A stretch of DNA of 64,000 bases from Kibdelosporangium persicum (GTDB taxonomy: Bacteria; Actinomycetota; Actinomycetes; Mycobacteriales; Pseudonocardiaceae), in contig NZ_JAAATY010000004.1 of assembly GCF_013280595.1 (NCBI RefSeq), positions 37,819 to 101,818 of the forward strand, written 5' to 3'. Numbering within the stretch: position 1 is the first letter of the stretch; each line of letters begins with the position of its first letter. Positions 1 to 8,207 of the stretch are shown piece by piece. Under the pieces are notes generated by a model, which ran no database searches, was not told where the DNA came from, and saw only the letters and a program-made list of their open reading frames with translations. Both the position numbers and the translations under genes were made by a program.

Positions 1-768
1 TCCGGGAAAGTCGGGTGCACGGACCTGGCGTGCCTGCGGGCCACGCCGGTCAAGGAGTTGCTGGAGGCGTGGCCGGGCGGGTTCCCGGTCGTCGGCGGCC
101 GTGAACTGCCCTTGCAGCCACCGGACGCCATCCGGCAGGACAAGTACAACCACGTGCCCCTGGTGTGGGGCAGCAACCTGGACGAGATGCGGCTGTTCGT
201 CGGCCTCCAGTACGACGGCGCGGGCAATCCGGTGACCGCACAACAGTACGAACAGATCACCCGGGAGACCTTCGGGCCCGCTGCCGACGAGGTACTGGCC
301 AGGTACCCGGTCGGCGACTACGCCAGCCCGAGCGTCGCGTTGGCGACCTGGCAGACCGACGCCCCGGGGCCGCTGTCCACGTGCAGCCACCTCAACAGCT
401 ACAAGTTGTTCACGGTTAAGCCTTTCCCGGTTCCGGTGTACGCGTACCAGTTCACCGACCGGACCGCGCCGCCCATCGTCGACTGGCCGGGATTCGACGA
501 AGGCGCGGCGCACGCCTTCGAGCTCAACTACATCTGGAACCCGCTCTTCGGCCCGCCGTTGTCCGAACGCCAGGAAGCGTTGTCGAAGGCCATGGTCGGC
601 TACTGGACTTCGTTCGCGCACACCGGGAATCCCAACGACCGTGGCCTGCCGGAGTGGAAAAGCTACAAGTCCGATGACGACGTCCAGGATCTCGGGCTCG
701 GCACCCTCCGCCCGACAAACCCGGCGGTGGGCAGCAATTGCGCTTTCTGGGCGGGATTGCGGCGTTAA
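1..768 (+). CDS. Carboxylesterase, type B family (3' part only)
   Basis: The reading frame is open from the first base, so the gene starts upstream of the window; about 255 C-terminal residues are visible. It looks like the second half of a type-B carboxylesterase/para-nitrobenzyl esterase (alpha/beta-hydrolase hydrolysing carboxyl esters). The catalytic acid lies in SNLDEMRLF and the catalytic histidine in GAAHAFELNYIW, both at the expected distance from the C-terminus; the ending SFAHTGNPN followed by W is also typical of the family. The nucleophilic serine (GESAG region) would be in the missing half, so activity cannot be judged. Its TAA stop overlaps the stop of the convergent DoxX-like gene. 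The function is well supported, the substrate unknown. Confidence 0.9.
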   Translation, partial: SGKVGCTDLACLRATPVKELLEAWPGGFPVVGGRELPLQPPDAIRQDKYNHVPLVWGSNLDEMRLFVGLQYDGAGNPVTAQQYEQITRETFGPAADEVLARYPVGDYASPSVALATWQTDAPGPLSTCSHLNSYKLFTVKPFPVPVYAYQFTDRTAPPIVDWPGFDEGAAHAFELNYIWNPLFGPPLSERQEALSKAMVGYWTSFAHTGNPNDRGLPEWKSYKSDDDVQDLGLGTLRPTNPAVGSNCAFWAGLRR

Positions 769-1112
769 TACGGGGTAAGGACTAGCGTGGCGCCTGCCAA
801 AGCCAGGTAGGCGCCCGGATAACCGATGTTGTGGTACACGCGCTTACCGACGTGCACGACGACAGCGCCGGTGAAGAACAGCACCAGGCCGATCGCGGCC
901 GCGACGCCGAGCACGTGGATTCCCAGCAATCCGGCGGAAAGCCCGGCCGCTCCGGCGAGTTTCAGCAGCCCGAGCGGGAGAATCCACGATCGCGGCAGGC
1001 CGAGTTCGGCCGAGTTGGCCAGCACGAACCTGGCACCGGCGAAGTCCGCGACCGCGGCGTACAGGTTCACCGCGATCGTGACGACCGTGACGATGACGTA
1101 AGCGACCGACAT
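765..1112 (-). CDS. DoxX-like small membrane protein
   Basis: This 115-residue, very hydrophobic protein has about four predicted membrane segments and conserved small residues typical of the DoxX/DoxX_2 family. DoxX proteins are small membrane proteins linked to redox balance in some bacteria, but most are of unknown role. It lies directly downstream of the ABM-like gene on the same strand (3-nt gap), so the two probably form an operon divergent from the LysR gene at 1482. The ATG start gives a complete first membrane helix. The stop overlaps the end of the convergent esterase gene. Confidence 0.75.
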   Translation of the reverse strand: MSVAYVIVTVVTIAVNLYAAVADFAGARFVLANSAELGLPRSWILPLGLLKLAGAAGLSAGLLGIHVLGVAAAIGLVLFFTGAVVVHVGKRVYHNIGYPGAYLALAGATLVLTPY

Positions 1113-1115
1113 GGA

Positions 1116-1421
1116 TCAGCCGAACATCCGGTAGGCGCCAAGGATTTCGTACGCCTGCGGGGAAGGAACCGGGCCTGCGGCCGCTTTCGCCACTACGGCC
1201 TGTAGCCGGCGGGCCGCTTCGATGCCCGGCAACGGGTTCTCGGCGCCGTCGGCCAGTTCCAGCAGCGCGGTGAACTCCGCGCTGCCGGAGCGGCGCAGGT
1301 AGGCGTAGCGAATGCCTTGCGGCTGTTCGGCTTCCACGGCTTCGAAAGCGGCGTGCACGGCGTCCGTCACCGCGGAAACCTCGTTGGGTGCGACGTGGTA
1401 CTGGATCAGGAGAAGTGCCAT
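1116..1421 (-). CDS. Small ABM-like or hypothetical protein
   Basis: This is a protein of about 101 residues beginning MALLLIQYHVAP, using the ATG at 1421; an upstream in-frame start would add 12 residues of low-quality sequence reaching into the promoter. The opening beta strand (ALLLIQYHV), the following helix rich in Ala and Glu, and its size suggest a dimeric alpha+beta barrel (antibiotic-biosynthesis-monooxygenase-like) fold, but no catalytic motif can be named. It is the first gene of a two-gene unit with the DoxX-like gene and is divergent from a LysR regulator, the usual arrangement for a LysR-controlled target operon. Confidence 0.6.
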   Translation of the reverse strand: MALLLIQYHVAPNEVSAVTDAVHAAFEAVEAEQPQGIRYAYLRRSGSAEFTALLELADGAENPLPGIEAARRLQAVVAKAAAGPVPSPQAYEILGAYRMFG

Positions 1422-1481
1422 GAGCCCACGGTCGTCCGGTTTTCGGCTTGCGTCCAATACCTGCGTCTATAACCTGGCGGC

Positions 1482-2399
1482 ATGGATGTGGACACCCGGC
1501 TGCTGCGCTACTTCGCGGTGGTGGCCGAGGAGGGCAACCTCACCAGGGCGGCGCAGCGGCTGTTCGTCTCGCAGCCCGCGTTGACCAAGCAGGTCAAGCA
1601 GTTGGAGAACCTCCTCGGCGTGCGGCTGTTCACCCGCTCGCGCGCCGGAATGGCGCTCACCGAGCCGGGCCGCACGCTGGCGGAGCGCGTTCCGGCCCTG
1701 CTCACCGACTGGGACCGGGTGCTGCGGGACACCAAAGGCGCGGCGAGCCGGGCCGCGCGAGTACTCAGGGTCGGTTTCCTGGCCAGCGCGGCCAACGAGG
1801 CCACGCCGGAGATCATCGCCGCGTTCGCGCGGCGCAGGCCCGGCTGGCGGGTGGAGATGCGGCAGGCCACGTGGTCGAACCCGAGCGCGGGCCTGTCCGA
1901 CAGTGACGTCGACGCGGCGCTTCTGCGGCTTCCGTTCCCCGGCCAGGAGAACTGGCACGTGGAGGTGCTGCTGACCGAGCCCCGTTGGGTCGCGTTGCCG
2001 TCCGCGCATCCGCTGGCCGCGCGTGACCGCATCGAGTTCCGGGAACTGTGGGACGAGCCGTTCGTCGCCGCCGCGCCGGAAACCGGGTGGTGGCGCGACT
2101 ACTGGCTGGCCACGGACGAACGGGAGGGCACGCGGCCGCGGATCGGCGCGGTCACCGACACCCCGGACGACTGGCTGAGCGCGATAGCCAACGGCTACGG
2201 CATCGCGTTGGCGCCGGAGTCGGCGGCACGGTTCTACGCCCGTCCAGGCGTCACGTACCGGCCGGTCGACGGCGTGACGCCGACGCAGGTCGGCGTGGCA
2301 TGGGCGGACGACACGAACCCGGTGGTCCGAGACTTCGTCAAGTGCTGTCTGGGCTGCGGCGCCTCAGGCGCGCTTCACGCCGAGGGTCATCAGGCGTGA
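1482..2399 (+). CDS. LysR family transcriptional regulator
   Basis: The protein has 305 residues. The N-terminal winged helix-turn-helix is plain: LRYFAVVAEEGNLTRAAQRLFVSQPALTKQVKQLE (about residues 6-40), followed by the linker helix and a two-lobed effector domain of normal length. It is divergent from the ABM-like/DoxX pair, with about 60 bp between starts, and is the likely regulator of that operon. The last dozen codons are antisense to the end of the convergent TetR gene (36-bp overlap), which explains the odd Cys/Gly-rich C-terminal tail (KCCLGCGASG); the conserved part ends just before it. The effector is unknown. Confidence 0.9.
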   Translation: MDVDTRLLRYFAVVAEEGNLTRAAQRLFVSQPALTKQVKQLENLLGVRLFTRSRAGMALTEPGRTLAERVPALLTDWDRVLRDTKGAASRAARVLRVGFLASAANEATPEIIAAFARRRPGWRVEMRQATWSNPSAGLSDSDVDAALLRLPFPGQENWHVEVLLTEPRWVALPSAHPLAARDRIEFRELWDEPFVAAAPETGWWRDYWLATDEREGTRPRIGAVTDTPDDWLSAIANGYGIALAPESAARFYARPGVTYRPVDGVTPTQVGVAWADDTNPVVRDFVKCCLGCGASGALHAEGHQA

Positions 2400-2996
2400 C
2401 ACGTATTGCGCCAGTTCAGCCGGTGTCCACGGTTGCTTGTCGACGATGAGCATCCGGCCGCAGCTCTCGCAGATCGAGGCGAGCAGCTCGGCCAGCACCG
2501 GGGCTTTGCGCTCGGTGTCCTCGACGTCGGTGGTGGCCAGGTACATCACCACCAGGTCGCGTAACCTGCCGAGGACCGTCTCCCGTGCGGCACGCACCCG
2601 TTTGGCCACAGGCGAATCCGAGGTGCGGGACGACTCGAACACCACCCGCCACGAGTCCGGCGTCTCGGTCGCCGCGATCAGGAACGCCTCAAGGCCCTGT
2701 CCGATCAGTGTTTCGAGGTTCTCGAAGTCCGGCGTCTTCGGCAAAGCCGCGATCACGGCGTCGAAGAGCCGTTGCTCCTCCCTGCCGAGCAAGGCCAGTA
2801 ATAACTCGTCGCGGTTCTTGAAGCATTCGTACACCACGGGTTTCGTCACGCCGGCCGCGTCCGCGACCGCTTGCATCGATGTCCCGCGATAACCGTGTGC
2901 CAGGTAGACCTGCAGCGCCGAGTCAAGAATGAGGGGCCTTCGTTTTTCCGGGCCCAAATGCGCCGCCCGCCGGCGAACCGCCCTGTCTTGCGCCAC
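2364..2996 (-). CDS. TetR family transcriptional regulator
   Basis: A 210-residue protein with a typical TetR DNA-binding domain near the N-terminus: ILDSALQVYLAHGYRGTSMQAVADAAGVTKPVVYECFKNRDELL. The C-terminal ligand domain is all-helical and gives no hint of ligand. The start is the GTG at 2996. The gene is transcribed away from the MarR gene's 3' end and towards the LysR gene, whose end it overlaps. No obvious dedicated target operon lies next to it, so it may control itself or distant genes. Confidence 0.88.
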   Translation of the reverse strand: MAQDRAVRRRAAHLGPEKRRPLILDSALQVYLAHGYRGTSMQAVADAAGVTKPVVYECFKNRDELLLALLGREEQRLFDAVIAALPKTPDFENLETLIGQGLEAFLIAATETPDSWRVVFESSRTSDSPVAKRVRAARETVLGRLRDLVVMYLATTDVEDTERKAPVLAELLASICESCGRMLIVDKQPWTPAELAQYVSRLMTLGVKRA

Positions 2997-3051
2997 TGAT
3001 CGAACTTACAGTATCCCCCGCGTGAGTGATGGCATTACCACGCCGGTTTGT

Positions 3052-3486
3052 CTACGCGGACAACGTCGCGGTGCATCTGGCCAGCAAAGAGCGCAGGGTT
3101 TTCAGCTCGTCGGCGGTGAACGCGGCGGCGAGTCCGCGCTCGACCTCGATCGCTCGTGCGTCGGCCTTGTCGAACGCGGCCTGGCCGGCTTCGGTCAGCC
3201 GTGTTTCCAACATGTTGCGGTGCCACGGATGCGGCGTGCGCACGATCAGGCCCGCCGATTCCAGGTTCTGCAGGATCGTGGTCATCGTCTGCGGTGTCAC
3301 CAGGCACAACCTCGCCAGTGCGGCGGCTGAGATGCCCGGGTTGTCGTTGAGGAACAGCAGCGCCGAGTACTGCGGGACGGTGAGCCCGCTCGGTTTCACG
3401 GCGGCTTGCTTGGCGGTCGTCAGCGCGTCGACGGCCGCCTTCAGGTCCGCTCCGAGGCGCTCTTCGATCGGCATCCGCACGTTCAC
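3052..3486 (-). CDS. MarR family transcriptional regulator
   Basis: A 144-residue winged-helix protein with the MarR signature: LTVPQYSALLFLNDNPGIS, the recognition region AALARLCLVTPQTMTTILQNLESAGLI, and the wing followed by TRLTEAGQAAF. MarR proteins are dimeric repressors that often respond to phenolic ligands or oxidants. The gene is divergent from the secreted propeller gene at 3565 and shares a short AT-richer promoter region containing an inverted repeat (3495-3522), so that gene is its most likely neighbouring target. The start is within MNVRMPIEERLG; the second Met (four residues later) is also possible. Confidence 0.88.
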   Translation of the reverse strand: MNVRMPIEERLGADLKAAVDALTTAKQAAVKPSGLTVPQYSALLFLNDNPGISAAALARLCLVTPQTMTTILQNLESAGLIVRTPHPWHRNMLETRLTEAGQAAFDKADARAIEVERGLAAAFTADELKTLRSLLARCTATLSA

Positions 3487-3494
3487 ATGCTACG

Positions 3495-3522
3495 TCTGAT
3501 AAGTTCCTTGACCATCATCAGA
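3495..3522. promoter_or_regulatory. Inverted repeat in marR/propeller intergenic region
   Basis: TCTGAT (3495-3500) and ATCAGA (3517-3522) are perfect 6-bp arms separated by 16 bp, in the short divergent region between the MarR start (3486) and the propeller start (3565). A TTGACC hexamer lies inside at 3508-3513. It is placed where a MarR operator would be expected, but the assignment is inference. Confidence 0.4.
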
Positions 3523-3564
3523 ACTCTTACTACCGTTCGTATCCTACTCAAGATGGGGGTTCGA

Positions 3565-4440
3565 ATGAAACGGCTTCTCCTGCTGGTCCTGGTCGGTTTG
3601 CTGGCGATCAGCGGAACCGCGACGGCGCTGCCGCGCGTGATCAACGGCTATGGCGAGACGCTGCACCCCGAAGGCGTGGCGTGGGACCCGACCAGGCAGG
3701 CGTTCCTGGTCAGCTCGATCGTGCGCGGCACGATTTCCGTTGTGGGCAGCGACGGTCAGGCCCGCACGCTCGTCAGCGACCCGGCGTTGGCGCAGCCGCT
3801 GGGCGTGCACGTCGACGCGGTGCGCAACCGCGTGCTGACCGCGTACAGCCAAGGTCTCGGCATCTTCGAGCTGTCGACCGGCCGGACGCTGCACCTGGTC
3901 AAGTTCGGCAAGGCCGCCAACGACCTGGCGATCGACTGGTTCGGCAACGCCTACGTCACCGATCCACAGGGCGAGACGCTGTACAAGGTGGACGTGACCG
4001 GCACCGCGACTCCGTTCGCCACGGACAAGCGCTTGGCCGGTGTCGCGTTCGGGATGAACGGTGTCGCCTGGCACCCGGCCGGATTCCTGCTCGTCGTGCA
4101 CTACGAGACCGGCAAGCTCTACAAGGTCACCCGCAACCGGGTCACCGAAGTGGCCCTCGACAAGCCGCTCGTCGGCGGCGACGGCATCGCGTTCCAGCGG
4201 GACGGCTCGTTGGTCGTCGTGACGAACAAGCTGGGCACGCCCGGTGAGGACGCGGTGACCGTGCTGCGGCCCAAGGGCCTGTGGTCCGGCGCTGAGGTGA
4301 CCAAGCGCACAGCGTGGCCGATCCCCGCTCCGACTACCGCCGCAGTCACGCCGTACGGCACATACGTGGTCAACGGCAGGCTGGACTGGCTCCTGCACGA
4401 GCAGAAGCTCTCGAACGAGTTCTTCCTCAGCCGTATCTAG
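3565..4440 (+). CDS. Secreted SMP-30/NHL-like beta-propeller protein
   Basis: The start chosen is ATG 3565, preceded by a GGGGG stretch and opening a classical signal peptide (MKRLLLLVLVGLLAISG, then TATA-LP as the probable cleavage region); upstream in-frame starts would bury this signal. The mature part (about 265 residues) has repeated blade-like segments such as HPEGVAWDPTRQAFLVSS, NDLAIDWFGNAYVTDP and GVAWHPAGFLLVVHYETGKLYKV, as in SMP-30/gluconolactonase or NHL propellers. It is probably an exported or periplasmic-side sugar-lactone hydrolase-like or strictosidine-synthase-like protein; the substrate is unknown. It is divergent from marR. Confidence 0.78.
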   Translation: MKRLLLLVLVGLLAISGTATALPRVINGYGETLHPEGVAWDPTRQAFLVSSIVRGTISVVGSDGQARTLVSDPALAQPLGVHVDAVRNRVLTAYSQGLGIFELSTGRTLHLVKFGKAANDLAIDWFGNAYVTDPQGETLYKVDVTGTATPFATDKRLAGVAFGMNGVAWHPAGFLLVVHYETGKLYKVTRNRVTEVALDKPLVGGDGIAFQRDGSLVVVTNKLGTPGEDAVTVLRPKGLWSGAEVTKRTAWPIPAPTTAAVTPYGTYVVNGRLDWLLHEQKLSNEFFLSRI

Positions 4441-4481
4441 GACAAAGCTCGAAACAAAGATGTGCGAGCATGGGCGACGTT

Positions 4482-5564
4482 ATGTCCGGTCACTCCGCGC
4501 TCCGTGCTGAGGCAGTCGTCGACCTCGACGCGCTGCGGCACAACGTCGCCCTGCTCGCCGAACGGGCCAAGGTGCCTGTGATGGCCGTCGTGAAGGCCGA
4601 CGGGTACGGCCACGGCGCCGTCCAGATAGCCAAGGCAGCTCTGGAGGCAGGCGCCACCTGGCTTGGCTCGTGCTCCGCGGCCGAGGCCGTCGACCTGCGT
4701 AAGGCGGGTATCGAGGCGCCCATCCTGGCCTGGCTCTACGCGGCCGGCGAGGACCTGTCGGACGCCGTCGCGGCGGGTGTCGACCTCGGCGTGTCCAGCC
4801 TGGACGAGCTGCGGATGGCCGAAGGCGCCCCGATCCACCTCAAGATCGACACCGGGCTGAACCGCAACGGCTGTTCCGCCGAGCAGTGGCCAGAGCTGGT
4901 CCGGGCCGCGCGTGACCACGACGTCCGGGCGATCTGGTCGCACCTCGCGTCGGCCGACGAGCCCGGCAACCCGTCCGTCGACCGGCAGGCCGAACGGTTC
5001 GAGTGGGCGTACGAAGTCGCGCGGGCCGAGGGACTCGAGCCGATGCGGCACCTGGCGAACTCGGCGGCCACGCTGACCAGACCGGATCTGGCGTACGACA
5101 TGGTCCGTGTCGGAATCGCCATGTACGGGCTCAATCCCGTGCCGCGGCACGAGGACCTGCGGCCGGTGATGACCTTCCGGTCCAGTGTGGCCGGTGTGAA
5201 ACGCATCCACGCCGGGGAAGGCGTGTCCTACGGGCACACGTGGATCGCCGAGCGGGACACCACGCTGGCGCTCGTGCCGGTCGGCTATGCGGACGGCGTG
5301 CCGCGCGGGCTTTCCGGGCGGCTGGAGGTCTTCGTCGCCGGACAGCGGCAGCCTGTGGCCGGCCGGGTCTGCATGGACCAGATCGTCGTGGACTGCGGTG
5401 ACGACAAGGTGTCCCCGGGTGACGAGGTGATCCTGTTCGGACCGGGTGACCGGGGCGAGCCGACGGCCCGGGAGTGGGCCGACAAGCTGGGCACCATCGA
5501 CTACGAGATCGTCACCAACATGTACCGGCCGCGGGTCCGCCGCCGCTACCTGGGAGCGCGATGA
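4482..5564 (+). CDS. alr: Alanine racemase
   Basis: PLP-dependent racemase converting L- to D-alanine for peptidoglycan. The PLP lysine lies in VVKADGYGHG near residue 37, and the second catalytic base (Tyr) in SYGHTW about residue 250. The TIM-barrel N-terminal half and beta-rich C-terminal half are complete; with ATG 4482 the protein is about 360 residues, normal for Alr. ATG 4470 (four residues longer) is equally possible because neither has a strong Shine-Dalgarno. Its TGA overlaps the ATG of the next gene (ATGA), so the hydrolase is translationally coupled. The alr-hydrolase-tsaE order is conserved in actinobacteria. Confidence 0.96.
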   Translation: MSGHSALRAEAVVDLDALRHNVALLAERAKVPVMAVVKADGYGHGAVQIAKAALEAGATWLGSCSAAEAVDLRKAGIEAPILAWLYAAGEDLSDAVAAGVDLGVSSLDELRMAEGAPIHLKIDTGLNRNGCSAEQWPELVRAARDHDVRAIWSHLASADEPGNPSVDRQAERFEWAYEVARAEGLEPMRHLANSAATLTRPDLAYDMVRVGIAMYGLNPVPRHEDLRPVMTFRSSVAGVKRIHAGEGVSYGHTWIAERDTTLALVPVGYADGVPRGLSGRLEVFVAGQRQPVAGRVCMDQIVVDCGDDKVSPGDEVILFGPGDRGEPTAREWADKLGTIDYEIVTNMYRPRVRRRYLGAR

Positions 5565-6649
5565 ACGGCCGGGTCGCGGGTCTGATCGGCGGTGCGATCG
5601 GCGTCGTGGCGACGGGCGCCGCCATCGGGACTGCTGTCGTTCGGTCGAAACGCCGCGATATAGCGGACATGTACGCCGACGAGCCGTTGGGGCTGCTGCC
5701 GCCGAGCCGGACGAGCACGGTCGCGGCGGACGACGGCGTGCCTTTGTCGGTCGAGGAAGTGGACCCTGACGACGGCGGCACCCCGGAGATCACCGTCGTT
5801 CTGGTGCACGGCTTCGCGGTGAACCGCAAGTCGTGGCACTTCCAGCGCCGGATGTTCGCCGAGCAGACCGATCCGCGCGTCCGGCAGGTGCTCTACGACC
5901 AGCGCAGCCACGGCAAGTCGGCCAGGGCGAGCGAAGCGACCAGCACGATCGACCAACTGGGCCGGGATCTGGCCGCGGTGCTGCGCGCGATGGTGCCGAA
6001 GGGCCCGATCGTCCTCGTCGGGCACTCGATGGGCGCGATGACGGTCATCGCGTTGGCCGAGCAGGAACCCGACCTGTTCGCCGACCGCATCCGTGGCGTG
6101 GCGCTGATCGGCACGTCCGCGGGCGAGATCGGCGCGAGTGGCCTGCCCCGGCCGTTGCTGTCCCGCTACAACCCGTTGACCAGGGGCGTCGGCACACTGG
6201 CCGACTGGCAGCCCGGCCTCGTCGAACTGGTCCGGGCGGCTGGCGGCCAGCTGACCCGGCGCGCGGTCCGGTTGATCGCGTTCGGCAGCCGCGGTGTCAG
6301 TCCCCGCCTGGTGGACTTCATGATGGAGATGCTCGACGTGACCCCGGTGCGGGTGCTCGCCGACTTCATCGACACGCTCGGCAGCCACAACCGGTACAAG
6401 GCCCTGGCCGGTCTGCAGCACTGTTACGTGCTCGTGCTGAGCGGCGACCGGGACCGGATGACGCCGTTCTCGCACGCGGAGCGGATCGCCGAGGAGTTGC
6501 CGGACGCGAAGCTGGTCCGGTTACGCGGGGCCGGGCACATGGTGATCCTGGAACAACCCGATCAGGTCAACGCGCACCTGATCGATCTGGTTCGGCAGTG
6601 CGCCAGCGGTCGTGGCGCGGGACGTAGATGGTGGCGGCGCAGGGCATGA
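5561..6649 (+). CDS. Alpha/beta-fold hydrolase, membrane-anchored
   Basis: A 362-residue alpha/beta hydrolase. It begins with one hydrophobic segment (VAGLIGGAIGVVATGAAIG) that could be a signal anchor. The oxyanion HG lies in VLVHGFAVN, the nucleophile elbow is GHSMGAM, and the catalytic Asp/His are expected in SGDRDRMTP and GAGHMVILEQP. It is coupled to alr by an ATGA overlap and to tsaE by a second one (stop 6647-6649, start 6646). The substrate is unknown; related genes accompany alr and tsaE in many actinomycetes, suggesting a cell-envelope or housekeeping role. Confidence 0.88.
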   Translation: MNGRVAGLIGGAIGVVATGAAIGTAVVRSKRRDIADMYADEPLGLLPPSRTSTVAADDGVPLSVEEVDPDDGGTPEITVVLVHGFAVNRKSWHFQRRMFAEQTDPRVRQVLYDQRSHGKSARASEATSTIDQLGRDLAAVLRAMVPKGPIVLVGHSMGAMTVIALAEQEPDLFADRIRGVALIGTSAGEIGASGLPRPLLSRYNPLTRGVGTLADWQPGLVELVRAAGGQLTRRAVRLIAFGSRGVSPRLVDFMMEMLDVTPVRVLADFIDTLGSHNRYKALAGLQHCYVLVLSGDRDRMTPFSHAERIAEELPDAKLVRLRGAGHMVILEQPDQVNAHLIDLVRQCASGRGAGRRWWRRRA

Positions 6650-7116
6650 TCTCCCTTCCAACTCCGGACGACACAGTCGAGTTCGGACAGCGGCTCGGCA
6701 GGCTACTGGGCGCGGGCGACCTGGTGTTGCTCGCCGGCCCGCTCGGTGCCGGGAAAACCGTGCTGGTCCGCGGAATCGCGGCAGGTCTCGGCGTCAAGGG
6801 CCGGGTCAGCTCGCCGACGTTCGTGATCGAGCGGGTGCACAAGCCAGGGCACGAAGGCGGCGTTCCGCTCGTGCACGTGGACGCGTACCGGCTGATCGGG
6901 CACGTCGAGGAGGTCGACGACCTCGACCTGGACTCGGACCTCACCGAGGCGGCGGTCGTGATCGAGTGGGGCGAGGGCCTCGCCGAGCAACTGGCCGACG
7001 ACTACCTGGTGGTACGCCTGGAAAGGCGCCCGGACGACACCCGGATCGCCCACCTGGAACCACACGGCGCCTGGACCCGGCGCCTGAACCTGCTCGTGAG
7101 TGGTTATCCGGGTTAG
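6646..7116 (+). CDS. tsaE: tRNA t6A biosynthesis ATPase TsaE
   Basis: ATPase that works with TsaB and TsaD in making N6-threonylcarbamoyladenosine at tRNA position 37. The Walker A motif GPLGAGKT, the HVDAYRL strand and the IEWGEG motif are all present; at 156 residues it has the usual length. ATG 6646 is chosen because it forms an ATGA overlap with the hydrolase stop and has GCAGG upstream. The last codons and TAG stop lie inside the left arm of a 46-bp palindrome (7093-7138), so the C-terminal LLVSGYPG is encoded by that repeat. Unusually for actinobacteria, tsaB does not follow; it lies about 10.5 kb downstream. Confidence 0.95.
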   Translation: MISLPTPDDTVEFGQRLGRLLGAGDLVLLAGPLGAGKTVLVRGIAAGLGVKGRVSSPTFVIERVHKPGHEGGVPLVHVDAYRLIGHVEEVDDLDLDSDLTEAAVVIEWGEGLAEQLADDYLVVRLERRPDDTRIAHLEPHGAWTRRLNLLVSGYPG

Positions 7117-7138
7117 AACACGGAAAAACACTCACGAG
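7093..7138 (+). repeat. Interspersed palindrome, copy 1 (with central AG)
   Basis: Two 22-bp arms, 7093-7114 and 7117-7138, pair with three mismatches around a central AG. The outer part is CTCGTGAGTG/CACTCACGAG and the centre is GGGTTAGAAC-like. It lies between the convergent tsaE and lrp genes and contains both of their stop codons. The same sequence family recurs at 23392, 23957, 34026 and 49411. It probably acts as a bidirectional transcription terminator or RNA-end stabiliser; mobility is possible. Confidence 0.85.
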
Positions 7139-8094
7139 GTGACCAGGGTGGCGCCGCGCTTGACGGTGCGGATCACCGGGACTGTCTCGATGTGGTTGAT
7201 CGCCTTGAGCGAGGCGACTTTGGTGGTCAGGTACCGGTAGAAAGCCGGGACGTCACGGCACACGACCGCGGCGACCAGGTTGGTGGTCCCGGTCGTCGCG
7301 CCGGCGAAGGCGACTTCCGGGTGCCCGGCCAGCGCTTCGCCGATGTCCGCGATCTCCGCGGGCGGCACGGACATCCACATCATCGCTTCACACGTGAAGC
7401 CGAGCATGCGTGTGTCCATGTCCACGTCGAAGAACAAGGCGCCGATGTCCCGCAGGTGCTCCAGCCGTCTGCGCACGGTCGACTCCGACCAGCCGGTGGC
7501 CTCGGCCAGTTCGGTGAATCCGGCCCGGCCGTCCTGCTCCAGCAGGGCGAGCATGCGGTGGTCGGCCTCCGCCAAGGTGACCACTTCGTCGGTCGGGTGG
7601 ATCCGCGGCCGTAGCCGGGCGGCCTGCTCCTCGGGCAGGCTGTCGACCAGCCCGAGGTGCCCGGCGGGCCCACCGAAGAACACGTGCAGCAGGCTGTGCG
7701 CGGTCACGTCGTTCACCCTCGGTGTGCGGGGAAGCTGCCGCAGGAGAAAGGTGTCCGTGTCCTCCGCGTTGCGCGACTGCGCGACGCACCCGATCTCGGT
7801 ACCGCCGGAGTACAGCCGCACCCAGTAGGTGTCCGCCCGCCGGGCCAGCGCGGACGCGACGGGCACAGCCGTGGCCGGTGCGCACTTGATCCGGACGAAC
7901 CACCGGACGTGCCCGACGCGCGGTGGGCTCGTCTGGCCGACCACGCGGACCGCGAAAGAGGCCCGCAGCCTGCGGTAACGCCGGGCGACGGTCTGATCGG
8001 ACAAGCCGAGAGCGGCGGCGATCCGGCTGAACGGCGCCCGTCCGTCGATGTTCAGCGCGTGGATCAACGCCCGGTCGATCGAGTCGATTTCCAC
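7132..8094 (-). CDS. Lrp/AsnC regulator with duplicated domains
   Basis: About 320 residues from GTG 8094 (VEIDSIDRALIHAL), twice the length of a normal Lrp. It contains two AsnC-type helix-turn-helices, one near the N-terminus (FSRIAAALGLSDQTVARR) and one in the middle (FTELAEATGWSESTVRRR), each followed by an alpha/beta RAM-like ligand segment, so it is a tandem duplication fused in one chain, a form known in actinobacteria. It is divergent from the MFS exporter at 8208, its likely target. The stop codon lies in the right arm of palindrome copy 1. The upstream extension to 8160 lacks a conserved look. Confidence 0.85.
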   Translation of the reverse strand: MEIDSIDRALIHALNIDGRAPFSRIAAALGLSDQTVARRYRRLRASFAVRVVGQTSPPRVGHVRWFVRIKCAPATAVPVASALARRADTYWVRLYSGGTEIGCVAQSRNAEDTDTFLLRQLPRTPRVNDVTAHSLLHVFFGGPAGHLGLVDSLPEEQAARLRPRIHPTDEVVTLAEADHRMLALLEQDGRAGFTELAEATGWSESTVRRRLEHLRDIGALFFDVDMDTRMLGFTCEAMMWMSVPPAEIADIGEALAGHPEVAFAGATTGTTNLVAAVVCRDVPAFYRYLTTKVASLKAINHIETVPVIRTVKRGATLVTS

Positions 8095-8207
8095 CAGACA
8101 ACCGTAGCGAAAGTCGAAAACCGCCGCCTGGCTTCCGGTTGTGGCGATCCCGGCCGCCAAGTGGTGATCCTCGGGACTGTATCCACAGGTGTCCTAAGGA
8201 GAACGAC

